DNA of 64,000 nt from Liolophura sinensis (taxonomy: Eukaryota > Mollusca > Polyplacophora > Chitonida > Chitonidae), in assembly GCF_032854445.1 (NCBI RefSeq), contig NC_088297.1:8665375-8729374 (forward strand), written 5' to 3'. The position numbers and the translations under genes were made by a program. The notes under the pieces were generated by a model, which was not told the DNA's origin, did no database searches, and saw nothing but the letters and a program-made list of their open reading frames with translations. Positions within the stretch are counted from its first letter, which is position 1. Each line of letters starts with the position of its first letter. Positions 17,946 through 30,243 of this stretch are shown here, one piece after another.

Positions 17946-20660
17946 AATCACACAAAAACCACTTAACAGTTTTCATATAGCGTACAGTGCACAAAATTAC
18001 TGCCGTAGTGTTCATAAAAAACTGTACTAGCTTCATGTACAGCGATATGGATCGACTGAAATAAACTTCTTCACCGAAACACATCAACAAATCAAATAAT
18101 TCCTTCATGGAAACACCCATTTGGCGCCAAAATTAGAACTGAATAAAAGAAACCGGTTATACTTTTTTCCAGCAGGCTGTACCTTGCGAATATTTCGAAT
18201 GATCTCAAATATCGCACAAAATAGGTCACGCGCATGAATATCAGGGTAATGCTGTACAAAAATAGGGCTAGTAAGTGTGATAGATACGAGATTATTGGTC
18301 ACAATGTTAGAAACACGAATACAGGCCTTGTCTTTCGTGAGAAGAATCCACAGTGATATACGTATCATCTTGGGTACAGACGGACGAGACCTTTGGAAAC
18401 CCACAACGCGCACGCGCCTAATCTATATATTTGATTGCTTCATTACTTACGACAATACTTATATAATTTCACGTGGGATTAGAAAACATTAGTTTGGGTG
18501 TCGTCGTGTATTTACAAAAACGTGTGGGTAAATGTTTAAAAACAAGTTTAAAACAAGACATAACCCTGGCATTAGTTACAAAACGTACGATGTGAGTGAA
18601 TATGATTGCACATTGCTAGAGGGAAGACATATGGAGGGCCGAACGGCACGAGATTTGGCGAGATTTGGCGAGAATTTGTCGAGCGACAAGGTATGTGATC
18701 ACATGATACTTCTGCAACAGAGACAGAAAACCTGGGAGACAACTGCAAGTTCTTGATGGGTCTAAATTTTAAAAATAGGGCAATCGCAAACTCCGGCCTG
18801 CATGGTGTGTTAATCTACGTATTTATATATATTGGTACGACTTAAATTATTGATAGGCACGTAACCAAACACTTGAAACTGACAACTTCTATGTACACAT
18901 CAACTTAGCTGGAAATCACCAGTTTCCCGTCAAAATTGGTTCTCTAAGAAGGCCAATAAGAACTGTCAACTTGCAACGCCTTAATCATTATTGAATATTT
19001 GTTTGCAAAATCCAATACTTTAATCGTACAATCAATGGTAAATGGTACCAAAGGAACTTGCGTAAAAAACCGAAAAAAAGAAGGGCAATGAATATAGATG
19101 ACGGAATTAATGAACCACACAAACTGCTCGGGGAAAGTCGCCAGACAGCTAATAACAACATATGTTAAGTTATGGAATGAAAACTTTGAAACAAAAAGTT
19201 TTCTGAAGTAATCGGACAGTCTTTTGGGGAAATGATGGAAGGTCACATAGCACCATGATAGAGTGTACGTATATAGCGGTGCGGATACTGTGTATAAAAA
19301 TCACAGCATGACACTACAACGTAAAACAAGAGTGAAAAACACATAGGAGTAAAGGTACGAGTTCACAATGTCACATCAAAAATGCCATATACGTGTTATA
19401 GATTCTTTCTCATCCTACAATTGTCTTCGACTCCTGCTGGGTCATTTTCCAGCTATGAAAAGAATCTATTTGCATGACGTCAGAGATGTTCGGTTGTGAC
19501 ATGGATATGACGTATATATAATCTTACATTCGTAAAATATAAAGCGATAGGATTGGTTTGGTTGGCAAATTTGAAGATGACATCATAATGAGAGAGCTTT
19601 TATATACATGTTTTAGACACATTCATCATATAAGAGGAAAGGTATTTATATTTAATACACAGTCCTAATGAATATAGCCACTCCACACCTTGTAAATGTA
19701 CATGTGCGCAAACAACTTCAGTTATGTCTGTTGGAAGTGACTCGAGCTTACAACACACAGCAGAATGAAGCATAACTCATTTTAAACGCAGCTCTTCAAA
19801 AGGTAAGAACAAATGTGTTTGAAAAGGTACGAATTTCAGTGATCAGCATTGCGTATGTCAAAGCCAATGATTGTTTACATGGTTCAGTTTCAGTTCAACA
19901 GAAAATATGACGTATATTTATTTACACCATGTGATATTATGCAATAAAACATAACTAATGGGGAAAAAATTCTCCAGCGAAAATATAACCGCGTGACAAG
20001 AGAAGACATTAGTTGTAACAAAGAACACATTGATATAGCCTCAACATAGATAACGCAATGGTTTGCTCTTACTTATTACAAGTATCGCCAAAAAAAAATT
20101 GAGAAGTTACTCATATCGCTGACCTAAAAAAATTCCCTGCTACTAAAACTAAAAGTTTCTATACGGAAACGATATCTTTTATTTCTCCCAAAAGAATATA
20201 GCTACAAAAACCACAAATACAGACGAAGTTGTCCACGAAAGATACTAGTTAAAACATAAATGGCATTTCACAAACAAATGCGCATATACGAATACCCCTT
20301 GTTATAATACAAGTCACATTTTTTTGCAAAAACTGCCTTTGATGAAGATTTCAACGATCTTTAAAACCATTTAGGAACAAAACAGAGCACCAGACAGGCC
20401 AACGATGGCAAGACATTAACAGTGTGACGTTATTCTATAAAAAAATACATTTAGTAAAATACATGGCTTACGAAAACAACAACGTTTATTTCGTTCTTGT
20501 GTAACATTTGTTAACGAGATGTTGTTTGTGCGTGGCGAAAGTGACAGTGGCATGTGAAAGTGGGGGTGGATGAAGGTGGGAGAGGGATGGTTGAGTTTGA
20601 GTGGGGGTGGAGTTGGGGGAGGGGTGAAGTGTGAAGTGCCAAGTTAAAGTTAAAAGAATA
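17946..20660. other. Gene-free segment 17946-20660
   Basis: No SINE, satellite or credible exon was recognised. It contains a motif-dense stretch (19400-19520) listed separately and a G-rich stretch (20545-20630). Confidence 0.4.
19400..19520. promoter_or_regulatory. Candidate enhancer: overlapping octamer and CRE
   Basis: An ATTTGCAT octamer (19468-19475) overlaps a full CRE, TGACGTCA (19475-19482). A further ATGACGTATA follows at 19507. The role is inferred from motif content alone. Confidence 0.3.
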
Positions 20661-20673
20661 GCCGTCTGATTTC

Positions 20674-20754
<81 letters not shown>

Positions 20755-20760
20755 GACAGA
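20545..20760. repeat. G-rich tract and (TA)n microsatellite
   Basis: A strand-biased G-rich stretch with several runs of 4-6 G's (20560-20630) is followed by a TA dinucleotide run (20678-20752) and a GAGAGGGAG tract. The first could form a quadruplex and the TA run could extrude or melt. Confidence 0.85.
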
Positions 20761-21049
20761 GAAGGAGAGGGGGAGGGAGAGAGGGAGAGAGATGCATAAA
20801 GAATGGTTAATAAATCTTCCAGAAATTGACTCGCTCTTAAGACAGGTAGCTTCGAGGAAAGGTATTTATTTTTGTCAACGGTAAAGTGATGTGCTTATCT
20901 GGTCACTACCGCACGCTACGCTACTCGTGCAAACGGGATGTCCGTTACATTATGTAATTAGTGTACCCTTTAGCATTATGCCCAATAAATATGAGGGAAA
21001 TATATGTGAATATGCTTCAAATTGGCCATTCCAACAATGGCGTGACTAC

Positions 21050-21460
21050 AGCTTGGTTACCTAAGAGCGGAGAGGCCACATGCAGCTTACAAGATGGCGC
21101 ATGGACTGCTGAGTACTGTTACGTCCATCGGGATTGATGCAAGCTGTTTACCGCAGTCACAGTAAAAGTTATGAGCTCTCATTAAGTTTGATTCTTTCCA
21201 TATAGAATGTATCTGTTTATTTCATCAAAATTTCCCGCGAGTTTTTATCCTTTTAAACATGTTTTATGCTTTTAAGTATGTTTATTCCAGTGAAATAATT
21301 TGAAAAAAAAAAAAGCAAAACAATGCTGATTTCTATTATATTGTATCAGAGCAGAATTAACCAGATTCCAATTTTCCCATTGGTTCTCTCTAAGGCGTAG
21401 CATAACGGAAGTGACGTCACTATGTTACACGCTTATTAACTCCAAAACTCATTTGAAAGA
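21050..21460. promoter_or_regulatory. Candidate TATA-less promoter region (YY1-like, CCAAT, ETS-CRE)
   Basis: CAAGATGGCGCA (21089-21100) fits a YY1 site. CCCATTGGTTC (about 21377) holds an inverted CCAAT. CGGAAGTGACGTCAC (21406-21420) is a perfect ETS/CRE composite, typical of housekeeping promoters. No transcript is visible from sequence on either side. The gene 2 stop lies 1.2 kb to the right. Confidence 0.35.
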
Positions 21461-22176
21461 TAAATGATCATGCTGTATAATTGAGTAGACATAAAAATCA
21501 TCGTCTTATGGCCATTAAAGTGACAAACGTTATGTTAGAAAAAGGAAATCGTCGACCTACTCTTAAAGCGTATTGAAAAATTTGTAAGCGGTATACACAC
21601 CTTTGACTACACGAGTACCATGGACACTTTTTTTCTTTTTTTTTTACTTTGATATAGCAATAGGTGAAACAAAAACCAATATTATTCAAACGCGGATATT
21701 AACGTCCATATATTAATGTACGACCGATGAATAAAAGATGATCGCCCCCCCCCACCAAAAAAAAAGAGAAAAAAAACACACAAATTAAATGAAATGAAAT
21801 TAAATGACTCGTCAAGGTTGTCTGAGTCCGACTCCCCCGCCCCTTCACCCTCCCCCCCCACCCCCCCACATACTCAAATTTATTAATCGTGTAAGAATAA
21901 TGGCCATAGGTAAATCTCAAGATCTATTTGTTTAGATTATCCACTCACTCATACACACGCATACATTTTGAACCAGTGTCAAGCTACGTAGATTTTAAAT
22001 ATATGAATATGGCACCCGCACTCGGCATTCGGAGATTAAATATGCGTTATTGTTGTTGTCACGATTTAGGCTCTGCGTTGCTATGTCACATTCCAGAACA
22101 TAATCCAGAAATTCTCTAATTAAGAGTGCCAGACTATAAGATAAGGCTTACCTTGAGTTTTCCAGCTTATGATGTG

Positions 22177-22182
22177 TTTATT
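22177..22182 (-). terminator. Candidate polyadenylation signal of gene 2
   Basis: AATAAA on the - strand, about 470 bp after the gene 2 stop codon. Inferred only. Confidence 0.25.
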
Positions 22183-22648
22183 TATGTATATGAGTATGCA
22201 AGTACTGGAGTTATTGCATTTTCAGCAAAATTGTTCCCTTCAAGTCTTTGTTTGCTTGTTTCCCAGAATTGTTGATCTTTGCTGAAAACGAGTTCACTGA
22301 TTGCTGTTGTAAAAATATTTCCGCAGTCCTGACGATTTTGTTCCCCATCGCTAGACGGACAAATAATATGGGTACGTCAGCGAGCTGATATATATATATC
22401 TGCCTGTATCATAATCTATTATTTTCTACACATCACACAATCCATTTAGAAATTCCATTTTCAAGTTAATATTTTTAGCTACTAAAATTTGTATGATCAG
22501 ATTAAGTACATATATAAATGTGTATGAAACAGTTCGTAATTTTTGTTTTGATTTGTTTTGTTTTTTTTGTTTGTTTTTTTTTCGTCAGTTATACACAGTA
22601 GCCGCTCTGGGCCTTTTTCTACTGCTGTTGTTATTGTTGTTGTTGTTG

Positions 22649-22842
22649 CTATACGCCTGGTCGTCGTTTACAATCACAGGCGTACATCGTCGAGGTAAGC
22701 AGAATGAGAGCGGCAGATACCACGCCCAACCAAAAGGACCAGCCAAACTTCCGGCCCATGTTCATTTTCAGCCCAATGTTCACTCCATATTCGGAGTTCG
22801 CCTTGGCGCCATACACAATTATAGCGATACCAATGCACAGAA
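22649..22842 (-). CDS. Gene 2 last exon: PMP22/claudin-like TM3 end, loop 2, TM4
   Basis: On the - strand a strong acceptor (CCTTCTCTTTTCAG) ends at 22843. The exon reads, after two bases completing a Phe codon, LCIGIAIIVYGAKA, then a short hydrophilic loop (N-S-E-Y-G-V-N-I-G), then G-W-S-F-W-L-G followed by VVSAALILLTSTMYACDC and K-R-R-P-G-V, stop TAG at 22651-22649. The G-W-S-F-W-L-G entry into the fourth membrane segment and the short second loop are typical of the PMP22/EMP/claudin superfamily, where TM4 is followed by a short cytoplasmic tail. The phase (two bases) matches the donor of the 25307 exon exactly. A GTT-repeat follows the stop. Other four-TM families are possible but fit less well. 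Confidence 0.75.
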
Positions 22843-22906
22843 CTGAAAAGAGAAGGAAAAGAAATCCTAAAGAAAAAGGTACAAGCAAACAAATTTAAAA
22901 AGCGTC

Positions 22907-23109
22907 ATTTATGTATTCATTTATTCATTTAGCTGGTGTTTTACATCGTACTCAAGAATATTTCATTTATACGACGGCGCCCAGTATTTTGGAGGGTGGG
23001 AATCGGCCAGTGAGGACACCCACGACCACTCGCAGGTTGCAGGCAGGCGTTCTCAGGAATGGAATCTCGGAAAGAAATCCGACACAGGCTGGACTTGAAT
23101 TGACAACGG
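22907..23109 (-). mobile_element. S1 SINE, diverged, nearly full length
   Basis: ATTCATTTATTCATTTAGCTGG, then TGTTTTACATCGTACTCAAG through GGCTGGACTTGAATTGACAACGG (B-box region). Oriented with gene 2, in its last intron. Confidence 0.8.
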
Positions 23110-24308
23110 TAAAGCATAACATAAAAACGTCATAATCAGGCACAACACAGACACAAAAAACACAACAAAATTGAGGTGATCCAAATTATTGAGTGGCGGG
23201 TGACATTACGAGGTAACATCTTAAACTGGAGGTTGTTTGGCAAAATAACTTCGAAGCGTGTTGAAACACTCGAGGTAAAGTTAAGAATGTTTTTCAATAT
23301 TATGCCACAGAAGAGAAGAAAACTCCCGTTCATGGACAGTGGCTGTATGCGTATGTGTAAGAAGGTACATGTGGCCATAACGCGATGACGTCATCACTTG
23401 ATCTATAATGGCGATAATGCAAGTTTGAACGATCTGATTCGTCGGGTGGATTTCAATATGTTTCTTGTCATATTATGGTGTCACAGGAATCGCTTTAGTA
23501 CTAACATTCAGCAGTAATAGCAGAGCTCTATTCTAGATTTTTTTTTAATGAAAGAAACAAACCTATTCTGCTTTCATGACTGAAAGTAGTCAAAACACCG
23601 GTCACAATGCAAGGCGTAAGGTGAAAAAAAAACAAAAGATTTTGGGGATCTGAAAATATGTCTGTTGGGATCCATTTTCATAAGGCTTCAGGGTACCTTC
23701 ATAAGCATTTCGAGTTTAGCACCCTCTAACTGGAACTTTGTAGACGTAGTGTTGGTGACAAGAAACTTAACATAGCCAAAACAGGGGGCATAACTCTTTA
23801 GTCTTTTCCGGCGGGATGTATTTTAAGTCTTGTGCGCCCGCGGATAGCACATGTATACAAGTATCTCGTTTCAATGCTCTGTAGATACATACTTAATTCC
23901 AGCAAAGTTTACGGACGGAAGGACAGCGCGATACAATAATACGACTCGGATAAATATGAATGAAGCATTAATAGAAAGACAATGGGAAACTACACATTTT
24001 TTTTAGCGACGCACGCAGTTAAATGTTCAGATGATAAGGTGGATTTTAATGAGCCATGTTTTGCTACATGTATAATGATTTTAGGTTTTCATTACTTCTT
24101 TTTTTTTTTCGTTTTGTTTCAGGATTTCCTGAGTATACTGCATGTATCAGATTAGCTGTTTTAAAGATTTGGTTACGTAAAATGTGAATGGAACTCACCA
24201 AATACTTTCCCAATATTATTCCAAAATACGGCCCATAATATCAACTTTCCAATTTGAACACTTAATTTAGTAATGTACTTTTCTTGGTTAAACTCCTAAA
24301 ACTGACAA

Positions 24309-25300
24309 GTAGTTCACATTATCACAATACTTACCGGTCGGAATGAGTAGCTCACATTATCACAACTTACCGGTCAGAATGAGTAGCTCACATTATCACA
24401 ATACTTACCGGTCAGGATGAGTAGCTCACATTATCACAATACTTACCGGTCAGAATGAGTAGCTCACATTATCACAATACTTAGCGGTCAGGATGAGTAG
24501 CTCACATTATCACAATACTTACAGGCCAGGATGAGTAGCTCACATTATCACAATACTTACAGGCCAGGATGAGTAGCTCACATTATCACAATACTTACCG
24601 GTCAGAATGAGTAGCTCACATTATCACAATGCTTACAGGCCAGGATGAGTAGCTCACATTATCACAATATTTACAGGCCAGAATGAGTAGCTCACATTAT
24701 CACAATACTAGCCAGAATGAGGAGTTCACATTATCACAATACTTACAGGCCAGGGTGAGTAGCTCACATTATCACAACTTACCGGTCAGAATGAGTAGCT
24801 CACATTATCACAATACTTACCGGTCAGAATGAGTAGCTCACATTATCACAATACTTACCGGTCAGAATGAGTAGCTCACATTATCACAATACTTATAAAC
24901 CAGGGTGATAAGTTCACATTATCACAATATTTCGAGGGTACGATTTGTTGATCACAGTATCACAATACTTGGAGGTTACGATGAGAAGGCCATATTATCA
25001 CAACAGTTAGAGGTTACGATCAGTAGGGCACATTATCACAATACTAGCCAGGATGAGGAGTTCACGTTATCACAGTATTTACAGGCCAGGATGAGGAGTT
25101 CACATTATCACAATACTTATAAGTTACGATGAGTAGTTCACGTTATCACTATACTTACAGGCCAGAACGAGTAGTGCACATGATCACAATACTAGCCAGA
25201 ATGACGAGTTCACATTATCACAATATTAACAGGCCAGGACGAGTCGTCCACATTACCACAATACTTACAGGCCAGGATGAGTCGTCCATATTATAAAGAT
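24309..25300. repeat. 38-bp minisatellite carrying splice-donor copies, about 26 units
   Basis: The + strand unit is ACTTACAGGCCAGGATGAGT followed by AGCTCACATTATCACAAT. In gene 2 sense each unit reads ACTCATCCTGGCCT|GTAAGTATTG, almost the same as the true exon end ACTCATCCTAGCCT|GTAAGTATC at 25307. The array begins right beside that donor and grades from close to more altered units. Two subtypes occur: GGCCTGTAAGT and GACCGGTAAGT. Confidence 0.93.
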
Positions 25301-25306
25301 ACTTAC

Positions 25307-25450
25307 AGGCTAGGATGAGTACAGTTGATATGGCAGCGCTCAAGTTACACCTCTTGGTCTCACAACAGAGAGAGCACGTGGCGAAGAGAAGAGCGAGGAG
25401 CCCGCACCCTAACCCTACGGCCACCAGAGCCTGCACGGCCTTGAACCACA
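25307..25450 (-). CDS. Gene 2 internal exon: PMP22/claudin-like TM2 and start of TM3
   Basis: On the - strand the acceptor CTTCCTCATTGCAG is followed by 144 bp ending at CCTAGCCT|GTAAGTATC. It reads W-F-K-A-V-Q-A-L, VAVGLGCGLLALLFATCSLC, C-E-T-K-R-C-N and LSAAISTVLILA. The W-x-K/Q-A/S-V-Q-A entry into TM2 matches PMP22-type proteins, followed by a short cysteine-rich cytoplasmic turn and TM3. It starts in phase 1 (two bases) and ends with one base, fitting the 22842 exon. An S1 SINE ends 19 bp upstream of the acceptor, and a donor-derived minisatellite begins directly after the donor. Confidence 0.78.
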
Positions 25451-25468
25451 CTGCAATGAGGAAGAACT

Positions 25469-25550
25469 TGATTGATTGGTTTGTTGATTGATTGGTTAAC
25501 GCCATACTCAAGAATACTTCATTTATACGATGGTCGTCGGTATTACGGGT
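25469..25550 (-). mobile_element. S1 SINE 3' fragment next to a gene 2 acceptor
   Basis: TTGATTGATTGGTTAACGCC, ATACTCAAGAATACTTC, then ATACGATGGTCG. In gene sense its tail ends 19 bp before the exon acceptor AG. Confidence 0.8.
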
Positions 25551-25841
25551 AGAAAAATACGATTGCAGGGGAAAACCACAGACCTTTGGCAAGTTGATGA
25601 CGAAAATTCTCGCATGTCGCGTACAGATATGTTCGAAAGTCTGACTGCGCACACGGCGACAAGAGTGTCCCTAACGACCGCTTGTTATCATCATGGCTGT
25701 ACAAACACTGGCAGCGGGGCACTCTACAAATTCCCTGTCGAAAGTCGAGTTTTAACCGGCACTTCTGGTGTCCCAGCGATTGAAAGGCAACAAATCAGGC
25801 AACAAGATATTCTACCTTACGGGGATTCTCAGCTACACATC

Positions 25842-26102
25842 GGGCCTCCGTGGCTCAATTGGTTAGCGCCCTAGCGCGGCGTAATGATCCAGGAGTCTCT
25901 CACCAATGCAGTCGCTGTGAGTTCAAGTCCAGCTCATTCTTTGCTTCCTCTACGGCCGTACGTGGGAAGGTCTGACAGCAATCTGCGGATGGTCGTGGGT
26001 TTCCCCCGGGCTGTGCCCGGTTTCCACCCACCATAATGTTGACCGCCGTCGTATAAGTGAAATATTCTTGAGTACGGCGTAAAACACCAATTAAATAAAT
26101 AA
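25842..26102 (+). mobile_element. Full-length S1 SINE with 14-bp target-site duplication
   Basis: tRNA-like head with A box (TGGCTCAATTGG) and B box (GAGTTCAAGTCC), conserved body, and tail ACGGCGTAAAACACCAATTA, AATAAATAA. Flanked by perfect copies of CTCAGCTACACATC (25828-25841 and 26103-26116), the mark of LINE-driven insertion. It is the best reference copy of family S1 in the window. Confidence 0.95.
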
Positions 26103-26116
26103 CTCAGCTACACATC

Positions 26117-28139
26117 ATGATTAATGCTTCCTTTTGTCGTGGGACACTGCTGTGAAGCCAGACGTTAACACGTAAGTAAATGAAAGATTAATTGTGGACC
26201 ATCTAATTAGAATCACGCAGCTGTGCAAAAATGGCCACCTGTACATGCAGACTCCCAACCAGCAGCTTGTTGTTGTGTTTGCAAAATATCAAAAGTGTCG
26301 CATTACCTTGGGTTTAGTGACCACTTAATGCGTGTACAAAATTTAACATACAAAACAATATATATGCAGTGTTTACAAGAAATAACATCCAGATGTTCTA
26401 ATTTTGCTACTGTATGCCTACCCAAAAGACCTGCGCCAACGCTTCTTTCGGTTTTTTATGGCGCTATTATGCACAAGTTAGGTATATCGAACATCAAATG
26501 GAGTCGTAGGAATACCTTGCTCATTTTGCTCTCAGTGGCCAGTACATCTCTCCTATAGTTTTATTTCCAGTTTTATTCTCTATTGGACAGAAAAAGCCAG
26601 CCGCAACAACAATTTGATCGTTTGCATTTCCATTGCATGACAAAGGGACGTAACACTAAGCCGCTTTTATGACGGAATCACGTTTTTATCTTCGAGTGAA
26701 TCCTGCGTAAACGGAGTAATGAAGTTGGTTCTTTGTCCGCAAATGAGTGCGAAGATTTTTCATATTCACCCCCCAAAAAATACATAAAACGCAGCTCCGT
26801 AGATGAATAATGCAACATGTCACAGCGCCCTCGTGACTGAGTCTATTGTGCACATTCGGCAACCCCATTCCCCCCCCCCCCCCCCCAAAAAAAACAGTCT
26901 CTGCTACTGACAGAAGCCCTAGCTCAGGGATTTATCTTTACAATCAAATAGAAACATTCGGTATTTCTGCAGCAGAGGTATCCAGTGGACATGTGACCTA
27001 ATTTTTTAAATGTTGTCAGCAAATTCCAGACCTGGCTCCAGGTCGGATCTGGAATCAACCAGCATTTCTCGAAATAAATAGCTAATTAGTTTGGATTACA
27101 TTTCAGTGCTACCTACAACAGGTCATATGAATATTCAAGTGAATTAGCGCCTCGTCGATGGATGGAAATTAGGTAATGGTATTTTTTAAATACTACCACA
27201 TAGCCTGGATGATTTTACATGAGCCAGAGTTGGTTGTTCGTATCCATTAAGCCCGCTAGCCCAATGTCATAGGCTGAAGTGGATGTTTCATCAAATTTAC
27301 CTGTTCGTACAGCAAGGGTAATTAAAATAGGCAAGACAGACAAAAAGTGGAATTCGCTTTCAAAATAGAGGTTGAGATAACTTCGTGTTCCAGGAAGACC
27401 AAAACTGATTTTGTGACTGGCATCCATGTTACATTATCCTGTTGTCTCTCTGCTGCAGATTTTGTAGAGGGAGGAGATTAAAGGAGGAGATTCTGCGTTT
27501 TTAACATGGATGGGTAAGACTCTGCTCTGGCTTATAGACGAACAAATATCTTTCTCTTCAATTGACTACACGCAAATGTACTCATATGAGTGAGGAAGTT
27601 GGGCTGTCGGGCTGTATGTAAGGCGTGTTTTCCCTAATGTTGACCAAGCCCTAATTTACATGTTGAAGATCAGTTACTATCTTGTCATTCGAAATGGCAG
27701 AAAAGATAACTCCATGAGATAATTAAATCGTTAATTAATGTTCTGAAACCAGCTGTTCAAAAGTGCATTAACATTTAAGCTTTGTATTAAGTTTAGTCTG
27801 GACTAAAATGCTATTACTTTTGTATATGGCCAATACTGGTATAAAGATTTAACTTTTTTTAACTTTTAATACACTCGTCAACAAACGGTTCTGCATATCA
27901 TGTGCTCAAGAGCGACAATGCCATGCCTAAAGCGACGACGTCACGTCACAAACGAACACTTCTATTGTCGTAGCGTTGTATTTCAAAGTGTGTGTATTTA
28001 CGACTGCGTTTGTCGGAGTCCAAAAGGTAAATACGTGAAACCATTGACCAAAAGATAATGGTGTTTGGATAATTCATCCTAAGCCTTCTTAAAAATCTTA
28101 AAATTAAGATCCATTCATTGATCTGTCCAAACTGATCCC
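26117..28139. other. Gene-free segment 26117-28139
   Basis: One poly-C/poly-A junction (26870-26895). No recognisable exon, SINE or satellite was seen. It lies within the proposed large first intron of gene 2. Confidence 0.4.
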
Positions 28140-28780
28140 GACAGGCCAGAAATTCTATCAGGCTACAGATTCCTACAGGCCAGATACCTTCAAACCAGGT
28201 TCAAAGGCTGCCACAAGTCACAGATTCCTAAAGGCCAAATTCCTACAGGCCAGATTCCTATGGGCCAGGTTCAAAGGCTGCCACAAGTCACAGACTCCTA
28301 CAGGCCAGATTCCTATAGGCTAGGTTCAAAGGCTGCCACAAGTCACAGATTCCTATAGGCCAGGTTCAAAGGCTGCCACAAGTCACAGATTCCTACAGGT
28401 CAGATTCCTACAGGCCAGATTCCTATAGGCTAGGTTCAAAGGCTGCCACAAGTCACAGATTCCTATAGGCCAGGTTCAAAGGCTGACACGAGTCACAGAT
28501 TCCTACAGGCCATAGATTCCTACACCCCATAGACCCCTACAAGAAACAGATTTCTACAGGTCACGCCACGGTATGGCGTGATATGATATATCCTACGATA
28601 TAATAACACAGAGAGAGTAAAACCACAGCGGTAACACAGATTTATACAAGGCACAGATTCCTACAAGGTATAGATTTCAAGGGGCGATAGACCCCAATAG
28701 ATTCCAAGAGGCCATAGACTTCACGAACCTGGAGATTCAGAGAACCAACAGATTCCAAGGGGCCACATATTCCAAGAGGT
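28140..28780. repeat. Composite minisatellite (CAGATTCCTACAGGC and TTCAAAGGCTGCCAC)
   Basis: Short 14-16-bp units (AGATTCCTACAGGCC) alternate with AGGTTCAAAGGCTGCCACAA plus GTCAC. The right part decays. It contains the hairpin CACGCCACGGTATGGCGTG at 28563-28581. Confidence 0.88.
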
Positions 28781-30231
28781 CATAAGTGTCAAGCAACAAC
28801 CGCTTGTGTGGTTTCACTGTATTGCCGATAGCCGCGGAATGTCCTTGTGACAGTCTCAGATTATGAGCCTTCACAGTTTAAGTGAACTAATTAACTAATT
28901 AATTTAAGTAACTATGAAAAGAAAATTAAGAAATTAAATTCATATTTAAGTATAACACAATAATCTAGTTTCGTTGGCTAAACTTTTACACACAGTTCAG
29001 GTACATGGGGCAGATGGTCCTTTGGAAAGACACAGGGGCAAGTCCAACGTATCTATGTAATTTAACTCGCTACGCTACCATCATGCCATACATTTCATTT
29101 ACAGTAAAATAGTATCAGTGCCTCGGGTTATCTATCACCGAGTTTTTTCTTTTTGTTCAGTTCCATCAGCGTTAACATATACATATGGCACATTTCCCGG
29201 AATGCTTAGGCCTGAATAATGGCCTGATTCAAAGATTCTGACATGACAGCTGGAAAAATTACACCCACGGTCTTAGAGTCGATTTCGGGGATACTTCGAG
29301 GAAATAAAACTTGATTGGTTTGCCTTGCCATTGAACGCCCATTTGCAGATGTTTGGCAAGTTGAACAGAATCAATTTTAGAAAAATCTGAGGGAAGATTG
29401 TAAAAAATAGACACCATCAGAGTATGCCGCGTTCATCTTGCTTCTACGCGATAATCAATTTTTCCTTGAAAACGGGTCAATTTCGAGGAAAATGATTAAA
29501 TCTTTTCCCTCTCTCTCTCCATTGGCCTTTCTAACAGATGACCTGTAGTGTGGATGGTGATAATTGCAGATTAATGTCCTCTAGTCGGCTTCAATTTGAG
29601 AACCTACATGTTTTGTACGAAGACATGGGTTACTTTTTCTAACATATAAACAACCATTTTGCCCTCCTAGTAAGATTTCTCTGATACAAGCTGAACTGCA
29701 AACAATGTACTCAGAGATAAAGAGGGAAGATACTACCTGAAGATTGATGATAGTATTATTAAACGCATACATTGGGAGATTCTTTCTACAAGCTTTGGAT
29801 GTTCCGCTCGCCACATAAGTGAATCATACACCGAGGGGGCAAAGAGCAACAGTCTTCTCCAATGTGTTTCCATCGTTTTTTACATAGGGTGTAGCATTAT
29901 TCACTGTAATTTTCTCCTCTTTTGGGGAAGGGGATGTACAACGTAAAACACCTAACCAAGCAAAGCAGTGCATTACACTGTTCAGACCTGGGTCGATTCC
30001 ACGAACACAATTCTGAGTAAAGTCAAAATTCAGCATAGCGTCCTTATTGACAATAGTAATAATGTTATTACATAACATTGACAAGGTGGTCAAACTTCTC
30101 ATGTACGGTCCCAAAAATAAAAATAAAATCATATTTCTAGTTTTACTTTAAGTCCAAATTTGCTTTGTGGAATCGGTCCGAGTTCTTTACGTAATACAGC
30201 ATTACACTGATACACACCAATTAAACGAGAT
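28781..30231. other. Gene-free segment 28781-30231
   Basis: No SINE, satellite or exon recognised. Short open frames near 29581-30132 (-) show no family resemblance. Confidence 0.4.
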
Positions 30232-30243
30232 GTCATATCTTTA

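Noticed and set aside
25530-25874. 114-residue open frame on the + strand
   Set aside because: It runs from one SINE fragment into the head of another and lies opposite gene 2 sequence. No homology recognised.
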